NCBI GenBank assembly: GCA_903921295.1
Contig: CAIXOZ010000158.1
Location: 1-13,403 of the forward strand
Direction: 5' to 3'
DNA from: an uncultured cyanobacterium
GTDB taxonomy: Bacteria; Cyanobacteriota; Cyanobacteriia; PCC-6307; Cyanobiaceae
DNA length: 13,403 nucleotides
In this document: in pieces, positions 1 to 7,057 of the stretch
Numbering within the stretch: position 1 is the stretch's first letter
Layout of the letters: every line of letters starts with the position of its first letter
Program-made: the position numbers and the translations under genes
The notes under the pieces: model-generated
Seen by the model: the letters and a program-made list of their open reading frames with translations, nothing else
The model's database searches: none
Told to the model about the DNA's origin: nothing

Positions 1-321
1 GGCGTGTGCTGCCCACCCCTCCAGGTCCCGGCCTCGATTTGGGTCAGCGATCCGGTTGCGATTTCGACGCCAACCGTCTGTCCAACCGTTCGGACCTCTC
101 ACCCCAGCCCGTCGCGATCGCCTGCTTCCTTCCCTTGGTCCCACCTCTGGCGAAGCCCGTCTGCCGACAGCCCACCGGCCAGAGGCTCTGACGTTGTTGA
201 CCACGACGTCCGATCGTCGATCCCGGTCCACCAGGGCCCTGGCCCATCCGCCGGTCGCTCCGTATCCAGCCCCTTCAGGGGCCCTGTTGTCGCTCAGCTG
301 CTTGTTCCCTTGTCCGCTCCC
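1..321. other. non-coding region upstream of asd
   Basis: No convincing gene. The asd reading frame stays open back to the window edge, but its translation here is rich in Pro, Ser and Arg with no family resemblance, as expected of stop-poor GC-rich DNA. A HIP1 octamer lies at 114-121. I found no clear -35/-10 pair, although this region should hold the promoter of the asd-dapA(-rnj) cluster. In related genomes I recall a trigger-factor gene diverging from asd, so this may be a divergent intergenic region, but nothing inside the window proves that. Confidence 0.6.
114..121. repeat. HIP1 palindrome GCGATCGC
   Basis: A perfect copy of the octamer overrepresented in many cyanobacterial genomes, in non-coding DNA upstream of asd. 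It mainly supports the cyanobacterial assignment. Confidence 0.8.
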
Positions 322-1380
322 TTGACCACCGCCACCGCCACTGCCCCCAGCCTTCCCGATCGCCCGCTGCGGGTGGCCATCCTCGGCGCCACCGGCGCCG
401 TGGGCCAGGAGCTCCTGGCGCTGCTTGAGGAGCGTCGATTTCCCGTCGGAGAGCTGATCCTTCTCGCCTCCCCCCGCTCCGCCGGTCAGACCCTCGCCTG
501 GGGTGGCCGGGATCACACCATCGCTGCCGTCAGTGCCGAGGCCTTCATCGGCGTTGATCTGGTGCTGGCTTCCGCCGGCGGTTCCATTTCCCGCACCTGG
601 GCGCCGGTGGCCGCAGCAGCCGGAGCTGTGGTGATCGACAACTCCAGCGCCTTCCGGATGGATCCGGCCGTGCCTCTGGTGGTGCCAGAGGTCAATCCCC
701 AGGCCGCCTTCGACCATCAGGGGATCATCGCCAATCCCAACTGCACCACGATCCTGATGACCCTGGCACTGGCCCCATTGGCGGCACGGCGGCCGATTCG
801 TCGGGTGGTGGTCAGCACCTATCAATCTGCCAGCGGCGCCGGTGCGCGGGCGATGGAGGAGCTGCGCCAGCTCAGCCGCACCGTGCTCGAGGGAGGAGTG
901 CCTGTCAGCGAGGTCCTGCCCTACCCGCTCGCCTTCAATCTCTTCCTTCACAACTCACCGCTTCAGGACAACGCCTACTGCGAGGAGGAACTGAAAATGC
1001 TGCATGAAACCCGCAAGATCATGGGGCTTCCCGATCTACGGGTGTCGGCCACCTGCGTGCGGGTGCCGGTGCTGCGGGCCCATTCCGAAGCGATCAATGT
1101 GGAGTTTGAGGAGCCCTTCCCGGTGGAAGAGGCCCGATCGCTGCTCGCCGCCGCTCCCGGGGTGGAGCTGATTGAGGACTTCGGCGCCAATCGCTTCCCG
1201 ATGCCCACCGATGTGACCGGTCGGGATCCCGTGGCGATCGGCCGGATCCGTCAGGATCTCAGCCATCCCCAGGCCCTGGAGTTCTGGCTCTGCGGAGATC
1301 AGATCCGCAAGGGTGCGGCCTTGAATGCCATTCAGATCGCGGAGCTGCTTCAGGCGGCGCCGGCACAGGGAGGGGGCTGA
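322..1380 (+). CDS. asd: aspartate-semialdehyde dehydrogenase
   Basis: Cytosolic enzyme that reduces L-aspartyl-4-phosphate to L-aspartate-4-semialdehyde with NADPH, the branch point to lysine/diaminopimelate, threonine and methionine. With a TTG start at 322 the protein is 352 residues, normal for the family. The Rossmann motif GATGAVGQE begins at residue 22. The catalytic cysteine is C141 in NPNCTT, followed by the STYQSASGAG segment. Substrate Arg R247 and catalytic His H254 (in HSEAINVEFEE) have the expected 7-residue spacing. No ATG lies near the fold; TTG 322 (or TTG 310) best fits related N-termini, which carry a short tail before the first beta strand. No Shine-Dalgarno is visible, so the start is the uncertain part. 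Its stop overlaps the dapA start by one base, which implies cotranscription with the next pathway enzyme. Confidence 0.95.
   Translation: MTTATATAPSLPDRPLRVAILGATGAVGQELLALLEERRFPVGELILLASPRSAGQTLAWGGRDHTIAAVSAEAFIGVDLVLASAGGSISRTWAPVAAAAGAVVIDNSSAFRMDPAVPLVVPEVNPQAAFDHQGIIANPNCTTILMTLALAPLAARRPIRRVVVSTYQSASGAGARAMEELRQLSRTVLEGGVPVSEVLPYPLAFNLFLHNSPLQDNAYCEEELKMLHETRKIMGLPDLRVSATCVRVPVLRAHSEAINVEFEEPFPVEEARSLLAAAPGVELIEDFGANRFPMPTDVTGRDPVAIGRIRQDLSHPQALEFWLCGDQIRKGAALNAIQIAELLQAAPAQGGG
1367..1376 (+). promoter_or_regulatory. ribosome binding site of dapA
   Basis: The purine run AGGGAGGGGG lies inside the last codons of asd, 3 to 8 bases before the dapA ATG. It is the best Shine-Dalgarno sequence in the window and fixes the dapA start at 1380. 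Confidence 0.75.
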
Positions 1381-2309
1381 TGAGCGGTTCCACCGTGTCA
1401 GTCGGCCAGCCCGGCGCGATCTCTCCAGCCCCCTTTGGGCGTGTGATCACGGCGATGGTCACCCCCTTCGCCGCGGACGGCTCCCTGGATCTGCCGTTGG
1501 CGGAGCGCCTGGCCGACCATCTGGTGCGTAACGGTTCCGATGGCCTCGTGGTCTGCGGCACCACCGGTGAATCGCCCACCCTGCGCTGGGAAGAGCAGCA
1601 CGAGTTGCTGACGGCGGTGCGGTCCGCAGTGAGCGGCCGGGCCCGGGTGCTCGCGGGCACCGGCAGCAACTGCACCGTGGAAGCGGAGGAAGCGACCCGC
1701 CAGGCGGCCCGTCTCGGAGCGGATGGCGCTCTGGTGGTCGTTCCCTACTACAACAAGCCTCCCCAGTCGGGACTGGAGGCCCATTTCCGGGCTGTTGCCA
1801 TGGCGGCGCCGGATCTGCCGCTGATGCTCTACAACATCCCGGGACGAACGGGCTGCAGCCTGGCGCCGGAAACCACGGCCCGTCTGATGGATCTCGAGAA
1901 CGTGGTGAGCTTCAAGGCTGCCAGTGGCACCACCGAGGAGGTGGGCCAGCTTCGAGCCTGCTGCGGATCCCGACTGGCTGTCTACAGCGGCGACGACGCC
2001 CTGACCCTGCCGATGCTGGCTGTCGGCGCCGTCGGCGTCGTCAGCGTGGCCAGCCATGTGGCCGGGCCCCAGATCCAGGCGATGGTGGCAGCAGCCCTGG
2101 CCGGTCGCGGTCAGGACGCTCTGGCCCTGCATGAGCAACTGCTGCCGCTCTGTCGTGCCCTGTTCTGCACCACGAATCCGATTCCGGTCAAGGCGGCTCT
2201 GGAACTCACCGGCTGGCCGGTCGGCGCCCCCCGGCTCCCCCTTCTTTCTGCGGATGACACCGTGCGTGACCATCTGATCTCCGTGCTGGCAGCCCTGCGT
2301 CCCACCTGA
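1380..2309 (+). CDS. dapA: 4-hydroxy-tetrahydrodipicolinate synthase
   Basis: Condenses pyruvate with L-aspartate-4-semialdehyde, the product of the upstream asd, in the first committed step of diaminopimelate and lysine synthesis; cytosolic. The 309-residue protein is a TIM barrel of usual length. Visible active-site parts are T61-T62 in CGTTGES, the tyrosines Y123-Y124 in PYYNKP, Y151 in YNIPGRTG, and the Schiff-base lysine K179 in VSFKAASG. About 15 residues precede the first conserved strand (GRVITAMVTPF), as in picocyanobacterial homologues. Its ATG shares one base with the asd stop (TGATG) and has a strong ribosome binding site, so translational coupling is likely. Other members of this lyase family share the fold, but the motifs and the asd partner make DapA secure. 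Confidence 0.97.
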   Translation: MSGSTVSVGQPGAISPAPFGRVITAMVTPFAADGSLDLPLAERLADHLVRNGSDGLVVCGTTGESPTLRWEEQHELLTAVRSAVSGRARVLAGTGSNCTVEAEEATRQAARLGADGALVVVPYYNKPPQSGLEAHFRAVAMAAPDLPLMLYNIPGRTGCSLAPETTARLMDLENVVSFKAASGTTEEVGQLRACCGSRLAVYSGDDALTLPMLAVGAVGVVSVASHVAGPQIQAMVAAALAGRGQDALALHEQLLPLCRALFCTTNPIPVKAALELTGWPVGAPRLPLLSADDTVRDHLISVLAALRPT

Positions 2310-2392
2310 CGCCAAGGCCCGCTCCGGCATTCGGCCGGGTGCACGCTCCGCTTCGATCTGCGCATCAGCGCCCCGTCTCTTTTGTTTCTCTG

Positions 2393-2408
2393 GCCGGAAG
2401 ATTCCGGC
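2393..2408. repeat. perfect palindrome just before the rnj start
   Basis: The arms GCCGGAA and TTCCGGC flank a central GA, ending 11 bases before the proposed rnj ATG. As RNA it could fold as a 6-bp stem with an AGAT tetraloop and would cover the usual ribosome-binding position; as DNA it could be an operator. It is preceded by a pyrimidine-rich tract (about 2371-2392). The rest of the 110-base dapA-rnj gap shows no promoter or terminator I would trust. Confidence 0.55.
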
Positions 2409-2419
2409 ACCCTTCCCTG

Positions 2420-4459
2420 ATGACCACGACCAATGGCAAGCAACCGTCCCTGCGGGTGATTCCCCTGGGGGGCCTCCATGAGATCGGCAAAAACACCTGC
2501 GTCTTTGAGTACGGCGATGATCTGATGCTGGTGGATGGCGGCCTGGCCTTCCCCAGCGACGGCATGCATGGCGTCAATGTCGTCCTGCCGGATACCAGTT
2601 ACCTGCGGGAAAATCAGAAGCGCATCCGGGCGATGATCGTGACCCATGGTCACGAAGATCATATTGGTGGCATTCCCCACCACCTCAAGAATTTCAATAT
2701 CCCTGTCATCTACGGCCCCCGGCTGGCGATGTCGATGTTGCAGGGAAAGATGGAAGAGGCCGGGGTGACCGACCGCACCATCATTCAGACGGTGAGTCCC
2801 CGGGATGTTGTCCAGGTTGGCCAGCACTTCAAGGTTGAGTTCATTCGCAACACCCATTCGATCGCCGATAGTTTCTCCCTGGCGATCACCACGCCTGTTG
2901 GCGTCGTTGTGTTCACCGGAGACTTTAAATTCGACCACACGCCCGTCGATGGCGAATACTTCGATATCCAGCGGATGGCCCAGTACGGAGAGCAGGGAGT
3001 CCTCTGCCTCTTCAGTGATTCCACCAATGCGGAGCTGCCCGGATTCACGCCGTCTGAGCGCTCGGTGTTCCCCAACCTCGATCGTCACATCGCCCAGGCG
3101 GATGGCCGGGTCATCGTCACCACGTTCGCCAGTTCGGTGCATCGGGTTTCGATGATTCTCGAGCTGGCTCTCAAGCATGGCCGCAAGGTTGGCCTGCTCG
3201 GCCGTTCGATGATTAACGTGATCGCCAAGGCCCGTGAACTGGGCTACATGCGCTGCCCTGATGATCTGTTTGTACCGATCAAGCAGATCCGCGATCTGCC
3301 CGATCGGGAAACGCTGTTGTTGATGACCGGTAGCCAGGGTGAGCCTCTGGCCGCCCTCAGCCGCATCTCCCGCGGCGAGCATCCTCAGGTGCAGGTCAAG
3401 AGCGCTGACACGATCATTTTCTCAGCCAGTCCGATCCCCGGAAACACCATTTCCGTGGTCAACACCATCGATCGGCTGATGATGCTCGGCGCCAAGGTTG
3501 TCTACGGCAAGGGCGAGGGCATTCATGTCTCCGGCCATGGCAGCCAGGAGGATCAGAAGTTGATGCTTGCCCTCACAAGGCCCAAGTTCTTTGTGCCGGT
3601 GCACGGTGAGCACCGGATGCTCGTCGCCCATTCCCGCACCGGGCAGTCGATGGGCATTCCCGCCGACAACACCCTGATCATCGACAACGGTGACGTGGTG
3701 GAACTGACGCCGGATTCCCTGCGCAAGGGTGATCCTGTCAAGAGTGGCATTGAACTGCTCGATGCGTCCCGCAATGGCATCGTCGATGTGCGGGTGCTCA
3801 AGGAGCGTCAGCAGCTGGCGGAAGACGGTGTGATCACCCTGCTCACCGTGATCAGTACCGATGGCGTGATGGCGGCCCCGCCCCGGGTCAATCTGCGGGG
3901 TGTGGTGACTACGGCAGATCCCCGCAAGCTCTCCCTGTGGTCGGAACGGGAAATCAGCTGGGTGCTTGAGAATCGCTGGAACCAGCTGGCCCGTCCGAGT
4001 GGCGGCAACGCCCCCGATGTCGACTGGGTCGGCGTCCAGCGGGAGATCGAGGTCGGCCTGCAGCGTCGCCTGCGCCGGGAGCTCCAGGTCGAGCCCCTGA
4101 TCATCTGTCTCGTTCAGCCCGCACCGGCTGGCACCCCTGCCTACAAGGGGCGTGCCGACGCCGAACCCGACACCCGCCCGGCGCCGCGCCCGCGCGGTGG
4201 CCGTGATGGGGGGCGCGATGGCGGCCGGGAGCGCGCCAGCCGCGAACTGGTTCGCCACGGTGGTGGCTCCTCTGCCACCGCCACCCTGGTCGCCCCGCCG
4301 GAGACCGCCGCCGTCGCCACACCCCAGCCTGCTGCCGTGACCACGTCGCCAGCCGCGGCGGTACCGGCCCGTTCATCCAGGGTGGCGTCAGCTCCGGCGG
4401 TGGAGGAGCGGGAACCTGAGGGTCGCACCCGGCGCCGGCGCTCCGCCGCCGCCGGCTGA
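2420..4459 (+). CDS. rnj: ribonuclease J
   Basis: Metallo-beta-lactamase/beta-CASP ribonuclease with endonuclease and 5'-3' exonuclease activity in RNA decay and processing; cyanobacteria use it beside RNase E. With the ATG at 2420 the protein is 679 residues. The zinc site is complete: H76, H78, D80 and H81 (HGHEDH), H146, D168 (GDFKFDHTP) and H395 (PVHGEH). The beta-CASP signature HVSGHG covers 369-374. Conserved sequence ends near residue 570; residues 575-679 form a low-complexity tail of Pro, Ala, Gly and Arg, with an RDGGRDGG stretch and a basic end (RTRRRR), which I infer is disordered and may bind RNA or partners. A GTG at 2339 would add 27 poorly conserved residues, so I prefer 2420. 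No clear Shine-Dalgarno is seen. It may be cotranscribed with asd-dapA. Confidence 0.95.
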   Translation: MTTTNGKQPSLRVIPLGGLHEIGKNTCVFEYGDDLMLVDGGLAFPSDGMHGVNVVLPDTSYLRENQKRIRAMIVTHGHEDHIGGIPHHLKNFNIPVIYGPRLAMSMLQGKMEEAGVTDRTIIQTVSPRDVVQVGQHFKVEFIRNTHSIADSFSLAITTPVGVVVFTGDFKFDHTPVDGEYFDIQRMAQYGEQGVLCLFSDSTNAELPGFTPSERSVFPNLDRHIAQADGRVIVTTFASSVHRVSMILELALKHGRKVGLLGRSMINVIAKARELGYMRCPDDLFVPIKQIRDLPDRETLLLMTGSQGEPLAALSRISRGEHPQVQVKSADTIIFSASPIPGNTISVVNTIDRLMMLGAKVVYGKGEGIHVSGHGSQEDQKLMLALTRPKFFVPVHGEHRMLVAHSRTGQSMGIPADNTLIIDNGDVVELTPDSLRKGDPVKSGIELLDASRNGIVDVRVLKERQQLAEDGVITLLTVISTDGVMAAPPRVNLRGVVTTADPRKLSLWSEREISWVLENRWNQLARPSGGNAPDVDWVGVQREIEVGLQRRLRRELQVEPLIICLVQPAPAGTPAYKGRADAEPDTRPAPRPRGGRDGGRDGGRERASRELVRHGGGSSATATLVAPPETAAVATPQPAAVTTSPAAAVPARSSRVASAPAVEEREPEGRTRRRRSAAAG

Positions 4460-4473
4460 GCGGTTCGCTCAGC
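4455..4473. terminator. hairpin between convergent rnj and minus-strand ORF
   Basis: Perfect 8-bp inverted repeat GCTGAGCG / CGCTCAGC with a 3-base GTT spacer. The rnj stop (4457-4459) is in the left arm and the stop of the opposing ORF (complement of 4469-4471) is in the right arm. There is no T-run on either strand, so it is not a canonical intrinsic terminator, though it could act as a bidirectional 3'-end hairpin. Confidence 0.5.
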
Positions 4474-4822
4474 GGAGCACCACGAGCAGGAGCCCCTTCG
4501 CGAGTTCCTGCTCCTCTTCAGGGCTGAAGCTGAGGGCGCTCGGAGTGAGCGCCTCGGGGGGATCGCGATCAGTATTCGCCTCAGGCCGGGTGAGATCAGC
4601 CATCGCTCCGAGGCTGGGCGCGGCTCGGGGCGCTTGCGTCTGTGGAGCGGTCGATGGCTTCGTCGGAGGCAGATCCCTCAGCCAGGGAGTGGCCGGGTCT
4701 TGGGACGCTGCCTGTGGGCCCTGGTCGGGCCCAGGCCTGGGATGGCGCACTGACCCGGCCCAGGGGGCCTGGTGGGCCAGGCTCTGCAGGCGGCCATCGC
4801 CACCGGTGTCATCGCTTCGCAT
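4469..4822 (-). CDS. hypothetical protein, small, downstream of tilS
   Basis: Open frame of 117 codons whose start overlaps the tilS 3' end by 14 bases and whose stop lies 9 bases from the rnj stop. I do not recognise a family. The first two thirds are rich in Pro, Ala, Gln and Thr and look disordered; the last ~20 residues (SPEEEQELAKGLLLVVLR) look like a charged amphipathic helix with a hydrophobic end and are the only protein-like part. Position favours a real gene: it fills the tilS-rnj gap exactly and overlaps tilS as in a minus-strand operon. An internal ATG would give a 44-residue version beginning MADLTRPEAN. It could also be chance open frame in GC-rich DNA, and no ribosome binding site settles the start. 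Confidence 0.5.
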   Translation of the reverse strand: MRSDDTGGDGRLQSLAHQAPWAGSVRHPRPGPDQGPQAASQDPATPWLRDLPPTKPSTAPQTQAPRAAPSLGAMADLTRPEANTDRDPPEALTPSALSFSPEEEQELAKGLLLVVLR

Positions 4823-5867
4823 CAGGGACGTGGGGCGAGGAGGAGGAGATCAGGGTCAGGGCATCGCCCTGCCAGTGAAGGCGCCAGGCGCCGGCCAGAT
4901 CCATGCTGCCGGACCTGGACGGATCGGCCAGGTGTGCCAGCAGCGTCTTCAGGGCACTGGCCTTGAGGCTCGGGACCTTCTGGCGCTGGAGCCAGGCCTG
5001 CAGCAGGTGGCGTTGGTTGGCGCGCCCCAGCCTGGCGAGTCGGCGACGCTTCAGGCTGTTGTCCGGATGAAGCAGTGCCGACAGGGCCAGGTCGGTGAGC
5101 TCCACGCTGCTGTCCTCGTCTTCGGCCAGCCGCTCCGCCTGGGCGGCCAGGCGCCGTTCCACCCCCGGATGCAGGCGGTCCAGGGTCGGTATCACCTCAA
5201 GACGCAGGCGATTGCGTTCCAGGGATCGGTCGTCGTTGCTGGGATCCAACCAGATCGGCAGCTTCCAGGCCTGGGTGATGGCCAGGGTTTCCGCACGGCT
5301 GAAGATCAGCAGCGGTCGCACCAGGGTCCGCTCCTGGAGAGGTCGGCTGGCGCGGAGGCTGGCCAGGCCGCGGCGATGGCAGCCCCGGGCGAGGTTGATC
5401 AGCATCGTTTCGGCGCGATCGCTGGCCGTGTGCCCCGTCACCACATGGCTGCAGCCCAGCTCGCGGGCGCGTTGCAGCAGGGTGTCGTAGCGCCATTGCC
5501 TGGCTCCGGCCTCACCGGTGGCCTGGCCATGCCGGTGATCGGCGCGATCGATCAGCAGGGAGCCACCGCTCCTGGTCACCCAGTCGGCCAGGGATCGGGC
5601 CATGGCGGCGGCCTCCGCATGCCAGCCGTGGTCGCCATGCCAGAGATGCAGCTGCCAGTGGTGCAGCCGGCTCAGATCCCTGAGCAACAGCAGCAGGGCC
5701 ATCGAATCCTGACCGCCGGAGAGGGCCAGCAACAGACTCGCGCCCTGGGGCAGCAGGCTGGGCTCGTGCAGCAGATGCCTGTGCAGGCGCAGATGCTCCC
5801 GGCTCCAGGGGGGGCGGTCGGCCTCGGCATCAGCCGCCGGGCCCCCGGATGGGAGGATGGCTGTCAT
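4809..5867 (-). CDS. tilS: tRNA(Ile)-lysidine synthetase
   Basis: Converts cytidine 34 of the CAU-anticodon tRNA-Ile to lysidine using ATP and lysine, so that it reads AUA and not AUG; essential and cytosolic. With the ATG at 5867 the product is 352 residues. The PP-loop ATP-binding motif SGGQDS is at residues 50-55. The family signature GHTASDRAET follows, then NLARG, and the segment DPSNDDRSLERNRLR precedes the helical region. The frame stays open upstream, but that would overlap ycf23 by up to 280 bases and adds only low-complexity sequence, so ATG 5867, about 20 residues before the conserved start, is preferred. It diverges from ycf23 and is followed on the same strand by an overlapping small ORF. 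The C-terminus is shorter than in long bacterial TilS proteins. Confidence 0.93.
   Translation of the reverse strand: MTAILPSGGPAADAEADRPPWSREHLRLHRHLLHEPSLLPQGASLLLALSGGQDSMALLLLLRDLSRLHHWQLHLWHGDHGWHAEAAAMARSLADWVTRSGGSLLIDRADHRHGQATGEAGARQWRYDTLLQRARELGCSHVVTGHTASDRAETMLINLARGCHRRGLASLRASRPLQERTLVRPLLIFSRAETLAITQAWKLPIWLDPSNDDRSLERNRLRLEVIPTLDRLHPGVERRLAAQAERLAEDEDSSVELTDLALSALLHPDNSLKRRRLARLGRANQRHLLQAWLQRQKVPSLKASALKTLLAHLADPSRSGSMDLAGAWRLHWQGDALTLISSSSPHVPDAKR
5415..5422. repeat. HIP1 palindrome GCGATCGC
   Basis: A second perfect HIP1 octamer, inside the tilS coding region. Confidence 0.8.
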
Positions 5868-5883
5868 TCCGCTATCGAAAGCG

Positions 5884-6651
5884 ATGTCGCGCCTCTCCAG
5901 CCTGCCCCCCCAGCTGCAGCAAGCGCTGGCGTCCCGGCGTCTGCTGAAGGTGATCGCCGGTCTTGCGACCACCGACCCCGAGGTTGTGGCCCGCGTCAGC
6001 CGCGCTGCCGGTCGCGGTGGTGCCGATCTTGTGGATGTGGCCTGCGAGCCCGAGCTGGTGCGTCTGGCGGCGGCCGCGTCCGGACTGCCGATCTGTGTTT
6101 CCGCCGTTGACCCGGAGCTGTTCCCGGCCGCCGTTGCTGCCGGCGCCATCATGGTGGAGATCGGCAACTTCGACGCTTTTTACCCCCAGGGCCGCATTTT
6201 CGGTGCCGAGGAGGTTCTGGACCTGACCCGTCGCACCCGGGCGCTGCTGCCCGGGACCGTGCTTTCGGTGACGGTGCCCCATGTGCTCCCCCTGGATGCT
6301 CAGGAACAGCTGGCCGTCGATCTGGTGGCCGCCGGAGCGGACCTGATTCAGACTGAGGGTGGCACCAGCGCCCGCCCCTTCAGTGCTGGGGTGCTCGGCC
6401 TGATCGAGAAGGCTGCCCCCACTCTGGCTGCCGCCCATGCCATCAGTCGTGCCGTTGCTGCCCCGGTGCTCTGCGCTTCCGGTCTCTCGGCTGTGACCGT
6501 GCCCCTGGCGCTGGCTGCCGGCGCTGCTGGCGTCGGCGTTGGATCGGCGATCAATCGTCTCCAGGACGACCTGGCCATGGTGGCCGTGGTGCGTGGTCTG
6601 CGTGATGCCCTGGCCACCACGCCAGCCACACGGATCGAAATCAGCCTCTGA
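5884..6651 (+). CDS. ycf23: DUF561 / Ycf23 family protein
   Basis: Member of a family found in cyanobacteria and red-lineage plastids (Ycf23, DUF561). The biochemical function is unknown to me. The 255-residue sequence looks like a (beta/alpha)8 barrel: KVIAGL near the N-terminus, GGADLVDVACEPEL, the highly conserved strand MVEIGNFDAFYPQGR, LIQTEGGTS (TEGGT at 157-161), CASGLSAVTVPLAL, and GVGVGS at 216-221, which resembles the phosphate-binding loop of TIM-barrel enzymes. The start is ATG 5884 (MSRLSSLPPQ), which fits family N-termini as I recall them; an in-frame ATG at 5857 would add nine residues and overlap tilS. No clear Shine-Dalgarno is visible. It is divergent from tilS and ends before two hairpins, the second a good terminator, so it may be monocistronic. 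Confidence 0.92.
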   Translation: MSRLSSLPPQLQQALASRRLLKVIAGLATTDPEVVARVSRAAGRGGADLVDVACEPELVRLAAAASGLPICVSAVDPELFPAAVAAGAIMVEIGNFDAFYPQGRIFGAEEVLDLTRRTRALLPGTVLSVTVPHVLPLDAQEQLAVDLVAAGADLIQTEGGTSARPFSAGVLGLIEKAAPTLAAAHAISRAVAAPVLCASGLSAVTVPLALAAGAAGVGVGSAINRLQDDLAMVAVVRGLRDALATTPATRIEISL

Positions 6652-6667
6652 GGGGTGCTCCCTCGGC

Positions 6668-6687
6668 CGGTGGCGCCATCGCCACCG
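6668..6687. repeat. perfect hairpin 3' of ycf23
   Basis: CGGTGGCG and CGCCACCG form an 8-bp stem with a CCAT loop, starting 16 bases after the ycf23 stop. No T-run follows. It could stabilise the mRNA 3' end or assist the terminator 55 bases further on. Confidence 0.5.
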
Positions 6688-6741
6688 CTCCACCCCGCGC
6701 TCGCCAGCCTTCTCTGGAGGCGTTTCGGGTAGGAGGTTTCT

Positions 6742-6775
6742 GGAACCCGCCTTCATGGCGGGTTCCCGCTTTCTT
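6742..6775 (+). terminator. Rho-independent terminator after ycf23
   Basis: Perfect 10-bp stem GGAACCCGCC / GGCGGGTTCC with a 5-base TTCAT loop, followed by CGCTTTCTT. Orientation and the T-rich tail fit termination of plus-strand transcription from ycf23. The reverse strand lacks an equivalent tail. It insulates ycf23 from the secretion locus. Confidence 0.85.
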
Positions 6776-7057
6776 GCTCAGGGTCAGATCCTTCGCCAGG
6801 TTGCAGGGGCCGCGCCGCGCCCTCGCCTCCATCCCCATGCCGGTCGATGGCTGACTGCGGTTTCGAAGAGATCGGGGGTTTTGCCGTTAGCCTCTGCTCA
6901 GGGCCATTCACTGCCTGAGCTTGATACCTATCGGGCTACAGCACTCCATGGATGCAGTCGGTAGTCATGAGTGACGCCTCCCTGCCGGAGGTCCCGTCTG
7001 CTCTGAACGGCGGGCTGGGCCCCAGGGACACCACCCCCCTTCAAGACGCCGTCCGAC
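6776..7057 (+). other. intergenic region, presumed promoter and leader of tpsBA
   Basis: No gene supported. Because the ycf23 terminator lies upstream, the promoter of the secretion genes should be here. Weak -35-like hexamers (TTGCCG at 6881, TTGATA at 6921) lack a matching -10 at standard spacing, so I call no promoter. An inverted repeat GCTCAGG (6896-6902) / CCTGAGC (6914-6920) with an 11-base loop is a candidate operator. A second possible stem, CCTCC (6977-6981) / GGAGG (6987-6991), extended by GACG/CGTC across a 3-base bulge, lies in the leader. An 8-codon ORF at 6948-6974 has no ribosome binding site and is probably chance. Confidence 0.5.
6896..6920. promoter_or_regulatory. inverted repeat, candidate operator upstream of tpsB
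   Basis: Seven-base perfect arms GCTCAGG and CCTGAGC separated by 11 bases, just upstream of the weak TTGATA hexamer. The arm spacing suits a dimeric regulator, but no specific factor can be named and chance is possible in GC-rich DNA. Confidence 0.3.

Noticed and set aside
1398..2330. 310-codon minus-strand frame opposite dapA
   Set aside because: Mirror of dapA with no family features.
2339..2419. GTG 2339 as rnj start
   Set aside because: It adds 27 residues with no resemblance to RNase J N-termini; ATG 2420 places the first conserved strand about ten residues in, as expected.
2111..3382. 423-codon minus-strand frame opposite rnj and dapA
   Set aside because: It covers the opposite strand of two well-supported genes and has Gln/His/Arg-rich composition typical of antisense frames.
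4545..6110. 521-codon plus-strand open frame opposite tilS
   Set aside because: It is antisense to a clear PP-loop TilS with intact motifs, and its Gln/Gly/Ala-rich translation matches nothing. GC-rich DNA produces such frames.
6881..6950. sigma-70-type promoter upstream of tpsB
   Set aside because: Weak -35-like hexamers exist, but no -10 element at 16-18 bases fits, so a call would be guesswork.
6539..6964. 141-codon plus-strand frame crossing the end of ycf23
   Set aside because: It runs through the ycf23 coding end and the terminator hairpin, with non-protein-like composition.
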